A DNA stretch of 64,000 nt from Paenibacillus sp. PCH8. GTDB lineage: Bacteria; Bacillota; Bacilli; Paenibacillales; Paenibacillaceae. Location: contig NZ_PKQK01000010.1 of NCBI RefSeq assembly GCF_002968835.1, forward strand, positions 32,851 through 96,850, read 5' to 3'. Position 1 is the first letter of the stretch. Every line of letters starts with the position of its first letter. The notes under the pieces were generated by a model. It saw only the letters and a list, made by a program, of their open reading frames with translations. It was not told where the DNA came from and searched no databases. Below, piece by piece: positions 45,601 to 53,372 of this stretch. Position numbers and translations under genes: made by a program.

Positions 45601-45702
45601 GGTGTCGGCGGTGATGACAGCTGGGGTGCTCCAGTTCATCCGGAATACCTGATCCCTTCAGACGGCGAACTGGAATTTGAATTCGTTATTCGTGCCCTGT
45701 AG
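42655..45702 (+). CDS. Beta-galactosidase, glycoside hydrolase family 2 (LacZ type)
   Basis: A 1015-residue LacZ-type enzyme that hydrolyses terminal beta-galactosides. The order is jelly-roll domain (~45-215; SFTPSDFDLTPFL, then RSTGSWLEDQDFWRFSGIFR), Ig-like domain, TIM barrel with acid/base Glu in WSCGNESHGGEV near 465 and nucleophile Glu in PYISCEYMHAMGNSIG near 530, then a second Ig-like domain and the large C-terminal beta-sandwich. There is no signal peptide, so it works on imported sugars. It starts at ATG 42655 after GGGAGAGAG. As the last gene after the importer it probably trims galactose from the transported oligosaccharides. Confidence 0.95.
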   Translation: MKATKADINWLGDVSVFEVNRLHAYSDHRYYQTMEEAVGSGAMSMRYDLNGTWKFNYAIRPDSRSEFFYTSDFSSEGWDDIEVPGHIQLQGYGQIQYVNTQYPWDGLNDIRPPALPQDKNPVGSYIRTFHLPTGWESNPVYISFQGVESAFYVWLNGQFVGYGEDSFTPSDFDLTPFLQDGENKLAVEVYQRSTGSWLEDQDFWRFSGIFRDVYLYTVPAAHVRDVHVRTDLDKSYTNGTLQLDLKLEGKAVAGARIEAELRDREGNIVKTIESKVNDGQVSIREDIGTVNLWSAEIPYLYRLYIRVYDAAGTLVEVVPQAVGFRTFEMIDKVMHINGKRIVFKGVNRHEFNPRRGRAVTKEDMLWDVRTIKQNNMNAVRTSHYPNQSLWYELCDEYGLYVIDEMNLETHGSWQKLGAVEPSWVIPGDKPEWHDIVMDRAVSMVERDKNHPSILIWSCGNESHGGEVIYKVSQYFKSADPTRLVHYEGVFHDRRFDETSDMETRMYAKPADIEEFLNANPTKPYISCEYMHAMGNSIGGMHKYTELEDKYPMYQGGFIWDYIDQSIYKKDRFGKEFLAYGGDFGDRPSDYSFCGNGIVHADRKVTAKMQEVKFLYQNIKLFPDREGVKIVNGNLFADTSALELVYSLEREGQEVLRGTLEVNVDAQGETFVKLPLHAAFLAGGEYAVNTALVLKAATLWADQGEEVAFGQFIFTQEQGNDTVQTDLNLVSDVVVIEGDVNIGVRAGNTHALFSKQFGTLVSLKLSGRETIAVPPAPLFWRAMTDNDKGMAMGFELGAWYAASLMPRSVEWKAEQKPDQYRIEFTYKLNISADVQVKVIYTVHADGSVRVHNAYKGTAGLPNLPIHALSFRTSPDFENVEWLAMGPEENYADRAFGARLGIHGSKVADTVAPYLVPQESGNRTGVRWAKLTDNAGRGFKIEASGNPVEVNVSPYTAFELENAQHAYELPPVHYTVVTIAGKQMGVGGDDSWGAPVHPEYLIPSDGELEFEFVIRAL

Positions 45703-45742
45703 CAACAGAATCGTACAGAATAAGGATGTATTGGAATAAAGA

Positions 45743-45777
45743 ACAGAGGTCTTCGCTCGTCGGAGGCCTCTGTTTTG
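45743..45777 (+). terminator. Terminator of the GH2 gene
   Basis: ACAGAGGTCTTCG pairs with CGGAGGCCTCTGT over 13 bp with two G-U pairs around a CTCGT loop, followed by TTTG. Confidence 0.88.
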
Positions 45778-45873
45778 TTATGTCCATGAATTGCTTGAGA
45801 TGTGATCTATGAAACCGTTCTCTCTCCGGCCACGTAAAATGTACAAGACGGGGAACATAAGAGGGGGTTCAAG

Positions 45874-46179
45874 ATGAGTAGAAAAGCAAAGACAGGTATA
45901 TGGGTGACGGTGTTGGTCTTTCTGGGCATCATTGTTGGATGTTTCATATGGTATTTCAATACGGCTTCGGGTGAACGTGCACTCAAAACGATGAGATCCA
46001 ATAACTCGGGTGGTCTGGAGAGGGTCGTTAAAGTGTACAGCAATAATGGTGAATTGATTCAGACCTATGATGGCAAAATTGACGTGGAAGATACGGAATA
46101 CGGCAATAAAGTATTATTCGATCTCAATGGGAAACGTGTTGTAATCTATAATGCAACGATTGTTGTTGAAGAGAAGTAA
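45874..46179 (+). CDS. Small membrane-anchored protein of unknown function
   Basis: A 101-residue protein with one hydrophobic N-terminal helix (TGIWVTVLVFLGIIVGCFIW, ~7-27) and a short extracytoplasmic domain rich in beta strands (VVKVYSNNGELIQTYDGKID, then VLFDLNGKRVVIYNATIVV). The pattern resembles small phage or plasmid-type membrane proteins of unknown role, but I do not recognise a named family with certainty. It starts at ATG 45874 after AGAGGGGG. It stands alone between the beta-galactosidase terminator and a second small membrane-protein gene. Confidence 0.75.
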   Translation: MSRKAKTGIWVTVLVFLGIIVGCFIWYFNTASGERALKTMRSNNSGGLERVVKVYSNNGELIQTYDGKIDVEDTEYGNKVLFDLNGKRVVIYNATIVVEEK

Positions 46180-46279
46180 AGTGTAGATTGCCAGTCTTGA
46201 AGAAGCGCTGGTTTGGAATTATGAATGACACCCTATGGCTTATATAGTAAAATTAAGGAAATGATGTAAAAGATCGAGT

Positions 46280-46585
46280 GTGATACAGATGATGATATTT
46301 ATCGCTTTTGTTGCTATCATGGGCATGGTATTGTTCTACAGTTTGCTCGCTTATTTCTTGATTCGCCTTATATCCCGAAAAGCATTCAAGCTTACACTAA
46401 CCAAATATGAAATGACTGAAATTATGACGTGGCTTGCGGTGGCTTTTGTCGTTTTCAGCATGATCAAAACTCAGTCGATCAATCTTCTCATGCCAGCTGT
46501 CTTTCTCATCATTCCATTAGTCCAATTGCGACGTTCCAATCGGAAACGTAGAGAGATGATCAATCAAGGAGGCACTTCATTTTGA
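46280..46585 (+). CDS. Small hydrophobic membrane protein of unknown function
   Basis: A 101-residue protein with about three membrane helices (FIAFVAIMGMVLFYSLLAYF; MTWLAVAFVVFSMI; INLLMPAVFLIIPLVQL) and a strongly basic tail RRSNRKRREM that should face the cytoplasm. The start is uncertain: GTG 46280 or ATG 46289/46292; none has a strong ribosome binding site. It is followed by a perfect hairpin terminator, which supports a real transcription unit. I do not recognise a family. Confidence 0.6.
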   Translation: MIQMMIFIAFVAIMGMVLFYSLLAYFLIRLISRKAFKLTLTKYEMTEIMTWLAVAFVVFSMIKTQSINLLMPAVFLIIPLVQLRRSNRKRREMINQGGTSF

Positions 46586-46603
46586 CAGGTTGCAATGTAC
46601 AAC

Positions 46604-46635
46604 AAAAATAGGCCCTCTTTCGAGGGCCTATTTTT
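46604..46635. terminator. Bidirectional terminator after the small membrane protein gene
   Basis: AAAAATAGGCCCTC pairs perfectly with GAGGGCCTATTTTT around a TTTC loop (46604-46635). Confidence 0.93.
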
Positions 46636-46879
46636 CATGGGAGAGGAGAAACCGGACGAAGAGCTTATGGGGAAACGTAAGTCTTCTCCGCGGTTGTCTA
46701 CGACACTTGTGATGTCGATAATTATATAATCGCCCGATTTTTTCCTTTTTATACATATTCATCAACAATTACGTCAACAATTCTCCAGAACAACTTATGA
46801 GCACTATTTTTCAAACCGAACCCGAATGTGGTACGATAGCTGTATCAATAAACTTACATAGAGAAAAGGTGACTCGTCA

Positions 46880-47488
46880 GTGAGAGTGGTATCTGGGAGT
46901 GCGAAAGGCAGGCCATTAAAGGCTGTCCCTGGCACAGGCACGCGGCCGACCACCGACAAGGTGAAGGAAGCATTATTTAGCATGATTGGTCCTTATTTTG
47001 AGGGCGGCACAGCATTGGATCTGTTTGCAGGCAGTGGGGGTCTCGGAATTGAGGCGCTGAGCCGCGGCATGGACAAGGCTGTTTTTGTTGATTTGGAATC
47101 GAAAAGTATTGACGTGATCCGCATGAATCTGAAGGCGACCAAGCTGGAAGACCAGGCGGCTGTATATCGCAATGATGCAGGTCGTGCATTGAAGGCACTC
47201 GCAAAGCGAGGCACAACGTTTGATCTGGTGTTTCTTGACCCGCCTTATCGCATGAAGAACGGGGACGAGTTAATGTTGACCATGCACGAACTGGATCTGC
47301 TGCAACCGGAAGCAACCATCGTGCTTGAATATGAATTCAAACATGAATATCCTGAGCAATTTGGCCCGTTTGAGCAAACGCGCAAGGCATTGTACGGGGA
47401 GACGGCTGTATCTATCTATTATTACGCACCCGAAACAGTTGAAGATGGAGAACCCGTCATAGCGAAAGAGGAGGCTCCACATGACTGA
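46880..47488 (+). CDS. rsmD: 16S rRNA (guanine(966)-N(2))-methyltransferase
   Basis: A 202-residue SAM-dependent methyltransferase that modifies G966 of 16S rRNA. N-terminal VVSGSAKGRPLKAVPG and TRPTTDKVKEALFSMI are RsmD signatures; the SAM-binding motif is LDLFAGSGGLGIEALSRG near 47-64, and the catalytic motif is FLDPPYRM near 116. It starts at GTG 46880, seven bases after AAAGGTGA. It overlaps coaD by 8 bp. The pair has the same order as ylbH-coaD in Bacillus subtilis. Confidence 0.95.
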   Translation: MRVVSGSAKGRPLKAVPGTGTRPTTDKVKEALFSMIGPYFEGGTALDLFAGSGGLGIEALSRGMDKAVFVDLESKSIDVIRMNLKATKLEDQAAVYRNDAGRALKALAKRGTTFDLVFLDPPYRMKNGDELMLTMHELDLLQPEATIVLEYEFKHEYPEQFGPFEQTRKALYGETAVSIYYYAPETVEDGEPVIAKEEAPHD

Positions 47489-47996
47489 AATGATACATCG
47501 ACAAGAACGAATCGCCGTATATCCAGGGAGCTTTGATCCTGTAACGATGGGGCATCTGGACATTATCGCCAGGGCATCGAAGCAATTTGATCGCGTCATT
47601 GTGGCTGTATTGAACAATATGAGCAAAAATCCGCTGTTTACGGTAGAGGAACGCAAGCAACTGATCACGGAAGTAACGAGTCATCTACCCAACGTGGAAG
47701 TGGACAGTTTCCGTGATCTGACGGCCAATTACGTCCGGCAAAAAGAAGCGCAGGTCATCGTTCGCGGCATACGCTCGGTAACCGATTTTGAATATGAGCT
47801 GCAATTGGCATCGACCAACAGCAAGCTGAATCCGGATGCGGAAACGATTTTTATGATGACTAATCCGAAATATTCGTATTTAAGCTCCAGTATTGTGAAA
47901 GAAATTGCTCATTATCATGGAGATGTTACAGATCTTGTTTCACATGAGGTGGAAGTGGCACTACGTCAGAAAATCAGCGAGAAAACCGGCGATTAA
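47481..47996 (+). CDS. coaD: Phosphopantetheine adenylyltransferase
   Basis: A 171-residue nucleotidyltransferase that makes dephospho-CoA from 4'-phosphopantetheine and ATP, the penultimate step of CoA synthesis. The family motif YPGSFDPVTMGHLDII (T/HxGH class) lies near residues 13-28; VRGIRSVTDFEYELQLA near 93 and YSYLSSSIVKEIA near 130 complete the active site. The start is ATG 47481, six bases after GAGGAGG. It overlaps rsmD at its start and its last 23 bp overlap the convergent ylbJ gene. Confidence 0.96.
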   Translation: MTEMIHRQERIAVYPGSFDPVTMGHLDIIARASKQFDRVIVAVLNNMSKNPLFTVEERKQLITEVTSHLPNVEVDSFRDLTANYVRQKEAQVIVRGIRSVTDFEYELQLASTNSKLNPDAETIFMMTNPKYSYLSSSIVKEIAHYHGDVTDLVSHEVEVALRQKISEKTGD

Positions 47997-49263
47997 ACCA
48001 GAAGGTAAGCCCCGATAGGCTAATCATGACCGCAAGAAGTAAGGCAAGGCTGATACAGGCGACAGGAAAGGCACTCCAAATGGTGTTGAATGTGTTGGTG
48101 GACAGATCTGGTTCTGCATTCGTCTGTAACGTGGTCCGGACTTCTGTGCTATATCGGCTGAATGGTTTCCACAGGAACAGACTGATGCCAAATGAGATAA
48201 ATCCATGACTCAAACGAACTCCGGCAAAGTACAATATGGACTTCGTACGAATGCCACTTGTCTTCAGGACAGCGGAGACTTGCAGATGGGAGCATAAACC
48301 GCCCCATCCCAGAACAGCTGCAAGCAGGGACATCAGCAGAGCAGGTGCTAGCGGAGTTTGGCTTACATGGTAGGTACCCAGGTGGAGCTCCAAAAAGGCT
48401 GGCCACATGGCAGCGGAAGAACCCGGAGTAAGATAAAGGGAGAGTATTCGGATAAATACGGCAAAACCGATCATGTATCCTCCGGTCATCATCAGTGTCT
48501 GCACAGCCTGGGATACGGTATCACCCAGCAGTTTGCCGAAGCTTCTTCCATCGCGATTGTGGGCATCTCTAGCTGCAAGTATCATGTTAGACCACAGACT
48601 ACGTCGTTTGTACGTAGAATGGTGGGGGGCGGATGAGTCTCTTACGGGACTTGCAGGTAGAGAACCAGGAGTGTCAATCGCTGCTTGAATTGCAGCAGAG
48701 TCGAACGGGTCTGTCCGGTTACCGGGTGCAGGCAGAAGGCGTACAGCAAGAATGGCTGCGAGCCAACCGCTAAGCCAGTGAACGGCAAGAAGGAAATAAC
48801 CGGCAGCTGGCTGGTGAAGAAAAGCAGCACCAACAACGAGGATGATCATCATCGGGTTGGCAAAATGTGCTACTGCTGCAAGGATAACCGCCTGCTTGGC
48901 GGTAATTTGTCTATCCTGAAATAAACGGGATACTGCATCTGCTCCTGCGGGGAATCCCCCGCACATGCCAACAGCAATAGCCAGTCCCGCGTTGCCTGGT
49001 AGCCTGAACCACCGTTGCATTAATGGTCCGAGCAAGGCACCTATCGCGTGGGTGAAGCCGAACGCAGTGAGCATCTGGGATAGCATGAGGAACGGAAGCA
49101 TTGCAGGGAAGATGATTTTCCACCATATATCCAGACCCTGAATAGAGGCATCAAACGCATCTTTGGGAGAAGCAACTACGGCAATGACCAGCATTAAAGC
49201 GCCAGTACTTAGAAATATCGTTCGTAACGGTCCAGAACCGCTAACCTCACTCTGTATTGTCAA
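47974..49263 (-). CDS. ylbJ: Sporulation integral membrane protein YlbJ
   Basis: A 429-residue multi-pass membrane protein of the YlbJ family, required for normal spore formation in Bacillus subtilis. It carries the nucleoside-recognition (GATE) type arrangement of hydrophobic helices: KIIFPAMLPFLMLSQMLTAF near 67-86, GLAIAVGMCGGFPAGADAVS near 114, FANPMMIILVVGAAFL, and MTGGYMIGFAVFIRILSLYL near 255. The start is TTG 49263, six bases after GAGGTGA. It is convergent with coaD and overlaps it by 23 bp. Presence of this gene implies a spore-forming host. Confidence 0.92.
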   Translation of the reverse strand: MTIQSEVSGSGPLRTIFLSTGALMLVIAVVASPKDAFDASIQGLDIWWKIIFPAMLPFLMLSQMLTAFGFTHAIGALLGPLMQRWFRLPGNAGLAIAVGMCGGFPAGADAVSRLFQDRQITAKQAVILAAVAHFANPMMIILVVGAAFLHQPAAGYFLLAVHWLSGWLAAILAVRLLPAPGNRTDPFDSAAIQAAIDTPGSLPASPVRDSSAPHHSTYKRRSLWSNMILAARDAHNRDGRSFGKLLGDTVSQAVQTLMMTGGYMIGFAVFIRILSLYLTPGSSAAMWPAFLELHLGTYHVSQTPLAPALLMSLLAAVLGWGGLCSHLQVSAVLKTSGIRTKSILYFAGVRLSHGFISFGISLFLWKPFSRYSTEVRTTLQTNAEPDLSTNTFNTIWSAFPVACISLALLLAVMISLSGLTFWFNRRFSR

Positions 49264-49536
49264 TCCGTTTCACCTCATATCAAATAACGCCCAATCGGCA
49301 TCTGAATCATTGTGGACGGCCGAATGACGTCCGAAGAGCGGTTCGGCCTTGACCGGACAGGCTACTGTATACAGCGGCCTATCCGGCCTGTACCATTGTA
49401 TGCACAGGGATCAGGGTGTTAGACTTGAAATAACTATATAAATAATGTGAGCTGAACATCTCCATCGACATAGGAACGAAAAGGATGGAGTTTGGATTCA
49501 GCTCGTATAGAGATACAAAGAACGGAGGCTCATGCG

Positions 49537-50577
49537 ATGAATCGGATTCGGAAATCTGGCGGATTCAGAGCTTCGATCTTTGTGATCGTGGTGACTCTGG
49601 TCGTCTATCTTGCCGTGTACATGCCAACACCATATATCATATATATGCCTGGCAGTGCAGATGAAGTTAAACCAATGGTAACTGTTAAGGGCGGAGATAA
49701 GGAAGAACACGGTGTATTCATGATGACGACGGTGTCAGCAACCTATGCCAATGTATTTTTGCTCGGAACCTCTCTATTCAATCGGAATGCTCAAGTGGAT
49801 AAAAAGGAAGACCGACTGCGCGGCAAAAGTGAAGCAGAATACTCTGCCGAACAGGTATGGTTCATGAGTGACTCACAATCTTCCGCAATGGAGGCTGCGT
49901 ATGAGAAGGCTGGCGTAGCGTACTCCATTGTACCTGAACATATCTTTGTATTTGGACTTTCCGAAAATCCGAAACCGGAGGGAGACATTGCTCCTGGAGA
50001 TATTATTCTTGGAGTAAACGGAACGGCTACTCCGGATAATACGGTGCTGTCCGCCCAGTTAAAAGGCAAGAAGGTCGGAGATGCGGTCGAAATGCAATTG
50101 GAACGAGGCGGGGAGACCATTAGCCGGGACGTGAAGCTGATTCAGGTGAAGGATAGCAAAACGGGTGAATCCCGCCCAGGGCTCGGGGTAATGATCGGCT
50201 CTGTCCAGAAGGTGAAAGCGGAAGATCCGGACAATCAGATCTCTTTCACAGACACCCAGGTTGGGGGTCCTTCTGCGGGATTAATGTTTACTTTGGAGAT
50301 ATATAACCAGTTAACACCCGGAGATCTGACCAAAGGTCATCGTATTGCGGGTACAGGCACCATTACCAAAGAAGGTGTGGTAGGTCCCATTGGTGGTGTT
50401 AAGCACAAAATTGTAGCCGCTGACCGAAAAGAAGCCGAGATCTTCTTTGTGCCTAAGGATAACTATAAGGAAGCAGAAGCCAAAGCCGAAGAGATCGGTA
50501 CCCAAATGAAACTGGTGCCTATGTCTACCTTGGATGATGCACTGGCTTACCTAAAAACGCTGTCCGTGAAATCATAG
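49537..50577 (+). CDS. ylbL: YlbL/SepM-type membrane protease with PDZ and Lon-like domains
   Basis: A 346-residue membrane-anchored serine protease. One helix (~10-33, FVIVVTLVVYLAVYMPTPYI) is followed by a PDZ domain (~125-205; NPKPEGDIAPGDIILGVNG) and a C-terminal Lon-type S16 protease domain with catalytic Ser in VGGPSAGLMFTLE near 246 and Lys in IGGVKHKIVAADR near 290. I choose ATG 49537, eight bases after ACGGAGG; the frame is open upstream to 49492. Relatives cleave secreted peptides or membrane proteins. Its place after ylbJ matches the B. subtilis order. Confidence 0.92.
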   Translation: MNRIRKSGGFRASIFVIVVTLVVYLAVYMPTPYIIYMPGSADEVKPMVTVKGGDKEEHGVFMMTTVSATYANVFLLGTSLFNRNAQVDKKEDRLRGKSEAEYSAEQVWFMSDSQSSAMEAAYEKAGVAYSIVPEHIFVFGLSENPKPEGDIAPGDIILGVNGTATPDNTVLSAQLKGKKVGDAVEMQLERGGETISRDVKLIQVKDSKTGESRPGLGVMIGSVQKVKAEDPDNQISFTDTQVGGPSAGLMFTLEIYNQLTPGDLTKGHRIAGTGTITKEGVVGPIGGVKHKIVAADRKEAEIFFVPKDNYKEAEAKAEEIGTQMKLVPMSTLDDALAYLKTLSVKS

Positions 50578-50712
50578 GTTTGTGAATAAGCAGAGAGTAA
50601 CAAAATGAAGTTAAAATGTGGTGGAAGAGTTAAAGAGTGAAGTGGGAAAATGAAGAACTTATGAAGTGATGAAGTTGACTAATTTGATGAAATGATCAAA
50701 TGTGAAATAATG

Positions 50713-50766
50713 AAAATCCCCTTGTTGCGTTAGGCCGGATCGGCACGCACCAAGGGGATTTTTTCT
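50713..50766. terminator. Bidirectional terminator between ylbL and tmcAL
   Basis: AAAATCCCCTTG pairs with CAAGGGGATTTT; the inner arms GCGT/ACGC and GCCG/CGGC extend the structure. T/A runs on both sides serve the two convergent genes. Confidence 0.9.
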
Positions 50767-50808
50767 TTGTAATGAGCTTGATGTTTGGGCTACTACATTC
50801 ACAACTCT

Positions 50809-52041
50809 CTATAACCTTACAGGTGACTCATAGTAATCACTAAACATTATGCGTGTATCGCTGTGCTCGCAAGCGAGTCCATAGGCTACCTGAGCCTGCA
50901 TATCCAGTTCCAGCTGATTATGCGTGAACGTGGATGGTTTCAGCAGAACAGGCAGCGAAGCGCTCTTCTTCATCCGCTTCAGGAGGCTCTGCCCTTGAGC
51001 GTTAAATCCGAGGACACGAAGATATCCGGGTCCGGCACCCAATTGCTCTGGTGAACACTCGGCTTTGGTGTGATTCAGGAGCAAGTGGGCTAACATACGC
51101 TGGAGCTTCGTACGTGTGTAACGCTTGGTCTTCAACGCATTCAGGAGTGCTTCGACTGAAGGCTCCGGGAGCTGAGCGAGTGTGCGGATCAGCCGGTGCT
51201 CCAGCCCTTCCGTGACTTCGGCGATGCGTTCCAGCTCGGAGGCACGACGGGTAGCAGCAATGTGCAACAGCGGCTGTGCAAAGCGCTCCCAGTGTATGGG
51301 AGCGCGCCCTTCCTGCCATTCGCGATGCAGAATGGCAAGGGTTGCCGCCGGCACGTATGGTGCGGCGGCAGCGGGCCCGTCCGCCATCAGCAGGCGGCGG
51401 ACGGCAGTTGCACTGGCGATCGCCCCCGGGCCGGGCGTCGCCTCATGGTACGCGGCACCGGTACGCGCCGCCGTAAAGGGCTGGATCGCGCTGCCAAGCC
51501 GTTGCAGCGCGATAAGGTAGTGCAGCCCAAGCGAATTGTTGGGCTGCCCCAGCAGTGCGGCGGCGTCGTGAGCATCGACGCCGCCAGGCGCCAGCGCCGC
51601 CGCCGCGCCTGCGTACGCGGCGGGGTAGCTGGCGCCCTCCCGCAGGCGGCGCGCGATGTCCTCGCGCATGCCTGCGGGCTCCACAGCCAGCACGCGCGCA
51701 ATGCGCTGCAGGCTGTCCATGTCGCCGGACTCGCTGCCAAAGCAGAGCGAGTCCACAATGCCGGTGCGGTGCAGCAGCGATACCGCACCGAAGGCGAACC
51801 ATTCTGCCGGTTGTACCGCGTAGGCTACCGGCAGTTCAAGCACCAGATCGGCGCCTGCGTGCAGCGCCATCTCGGTGCGTGCCCTTTTACCCACGATGGC
51901 GGGTTCGCCTCGCTGGAGAAAAGGGCCGCTCATAACGGCGACAACGGCGTCTGCCCCGCTTAGCCGCCGAGCTTCATTCAGATGATAGACATGCCCGTTG
52001 TGCAAGGGATTATATTCAACAATGACGCCTACGGCTTTCAT
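50809..52041 (-). CDS. tmcAL: tRNA(Met) cytidine acetate ligase (YlbM)
   Basis: A 410-residue nucleotidyltransferase-type enzyme that uses acetate and ATP to make N4-acetylcytidine at the wobble base of elongator tRNA-Met. The N-terminus VGVIVEYNPLHNGHVYHLNE carries the HxGH ATP motif; SGPFLQRGEPAIVGKRARTE and FGSESGDMDSL follow. I choose ATG 52041; a longer frame to 52101 begins before AAAGGAG. The middle (~residues 90-215; 51,380-51,780) is alanine-rich and strikingly GC-rich: one 60-base line (51601-51660) is about 82% GC, unlike the neighbours. The reading frame remains intact through it. Confidence 0.93.
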   Translation of the reverse strand: MKAVGVIVEYNPLHNGHVYHLNEARRLSGADAVVAVMSGPFLQRGEPAIVGKRARTEMALHAGADLVLELPVAYAVQPAEWFAFGAVSLLHRTGIVDSLCFGSESGDMDSLQRIARVLAVEPAGMREDIARRLREGASYPAAYAGAAAALAPGGVDAHDAAALLGQPNNSLGLHYLIALQRLGSAIQPFTAARTGAAYHEATPGPGAIASATAVRRLLMADGPAAAAPYVPAATLAILHREWQEGRAPIHWERFAQPLLHIAATRRASELERIAEVTEGLEHRLIRTLAQLPEPSVEALLNALKTKRYTRTKLQRMLAHLLLNHTKAECSPEQLGAGPGYLRVLGFNAQGQSLLKRMKKSASLPVLLKPSTFTHNQLELDMQAQVAYGLACEHSDTRIMFSDYYESPVRL

Positions 52042-52203
52042 GATTAAACGTACTCCTTTCAATGGAGATGAATCGTATGTATGACATGCTGTTTCGTTCA
52101 TTCCATCATAGGGGATGACTTGTATTAGATCAAATCATGCAATCTCTCAGACTTACGAAAAAGGCACGAATCCAACATCCGCAGATGTCAGACCGTGCCA
52201 CAC

Positions 52204-53028
52204 TTAGTCACTCTCCGGTGAAGGAGACAGGCTTGCTTTGGGTCCGAAAAATTCATAACAGATGTTGTCCGTTGCAACACCAAGTGCCTGAAGTTCTGTA
52301 TAGACTGAACGCATGAACGAAACCGATCCACACAGATAGTAGGTGGCATCCAGTTCGTTAATCACCTGGCGAAGCCACATTGCATCCATATATCCTTCTT
52401 TATGAAAATGCTCACTTTCACGATCAGAAGCAGCAGGTTTCGTATAACAAAAGTACGTTTTGAGGGTAGAGTTACGTTCAGCCAGGCTATTCACATGATC
52501 GCGAAAAGCATGAGATAGACCATTCGGACTTGCATGCAAAAATGTAATTGGACGGTTGTCGTTCAGGTCGACCAGCGTATTTAACATGCTAATCATGGGA
52601 GTTATCCCAACTCCGCCACTAAGGAGTACAACGGGTCGCTTATCTTCCGTGTTCAGTGTGAAGTCACCAGCAGGAGAAGATAGCTCCACCTGACTGCCTT
52701 CTACGATGTGATCGTGGAGATATGTGGAGATGACTCCGTCAGGACGCTCCAACACACCTCGTTCACGTTTAACGGAAATGCGATAATAAGGTTTACCCGG
52801 GGCATCTGAAAGGCTATACTGACGAATCTGGGTAAATGACTGTGCCTCTGGCTGAATTTTGATGCTGATGTATTGTCCGGGTTCATAGCTGGCAATGGGC
52901 TGACCATCGTCTGGAAGGAGGTAGAAGGACGTGATAATTTCACTCTCCTGCACTTTCTTGGCAACCTTAAAGCTGCGGAATCCTTCCCAGCCACCCGTCT
53001 GATTTTCCGCTGCGGGCTTAACATGCAT
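52204..53028 (-). CDS. Flavohemoprotein-like FAD/NAD reductase lacking the globin domain
   Basis: A 274-residue ferredoxin-reductase-fold protein. FAD motif RQYSLSD (RxYS) is near residue 77, GVISTYLHDH and VELSSPAGDF follow, the NAD site is VVLLSGGVGITPMISMLN near 132, and YLCGSVSFMRSV is near 230. The sequence matches the reductase half of flavohemoglobin (Hmp) starting at its linker, AAENQTGGWEGFRSF. The N-terminal globin of about 140 residues is missing, and the 5' region contains housekeeping promoters instead. No ribosome binding site is visible before ATG 53028. It may be a truncated hmp relic or a stand-alone reductase; the nitric-oxide dioxygenase reaction would not be possible without heme. 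Confidence 0.8.
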   Translation of the reverse strand: MHVKPAAENQTGGWEGFRSFKVAKKVQESEIITSFYLLPDDGQPIASYEPGQYISIKIQPEAQSFTQIRQYSLSDAPGKPYYRISVKRERGVLERPDGVISTYLHDHIVEGSQVELSSPAGDFTLNTEDKRPVVLLSGGVGITPMISMLNTLVDLNDNRPITFLHASPNGLSHAFRDHVNSLAERNSTLKTYFCYTKPAASDRESEHFHKEGYMDAMWLRQVINELDATYYLCGSVSFMRSVYTELQALGVATDNICYEFFGPKASLSPSPESD

Positions 53029-53086
53029 ATTAAACGTTAACGAAATGTGACCTGTATTTGCAAATAATTACAACTGAAATGACGAC

Positions 53087-53116
53087 TTGTGGTTTCTCTC
53101 AGAGTGAGTCTATAAT
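53087..53116 (+). promoter_or_regulatory. Predicted upstream promoter of yceD-rpmF
   Basis: TTGTGG (53087-53092) and TATAAT (53111-53116), spacer 18 bp. Confidence 0.5.
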
Positions 53117-53180
53117 AGATAAGATGGAGTGAACGGTTCTGGACCAATGTTTTTTAAAATAGGGTGTAAAGTTAAAAGTG

Positions 53181-53210
53181 TTGACAAACGTCTTGGAAAA
53201 TCGGTATAAT
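53181..53210 (+). promoter_or_regulatory. Predicted main promoter of yceD-rpmF
   Basis: Perfect TTGACA (53181-53186) and TATAAT (53205-53210) boxes with an 18-bp spacer, about 160 bp before the yceD start. Confidence 0.8.
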
Positions 53211-53372
53211 GATTTTTGTTTGTTAAGTCGATTTCATAATACTTTTAACGATGAATCGTCAGAATACATACAGTCAGGATATATTGCTTTACAAAAGCAG
53301 GCTTGACCTGTATAACTGTCGTGATACGTTTGACATGAATTATGAAATTGGTTTCGTTTGGAGTGATGGGAA

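Larger units (their letters stand above)
53029..53372. other. Promoter region upstream of yceD
   Basis: 344 bp without an ORF. It holds two plus-strand sigma-A promoters and a leader of about 150 nt before yceD. No remnant of a globin coding sequence is recognisable on the minus strand. Confidence 0.75.

Noticed and set aside
51182..51963. Several long plus-strand and alternate minus-strand open frames inside tmcAL
   Set aside because: They arise from the high GC of the tmcAL core (few stop codons); none has a ribosome binding site or recognisable motifs.
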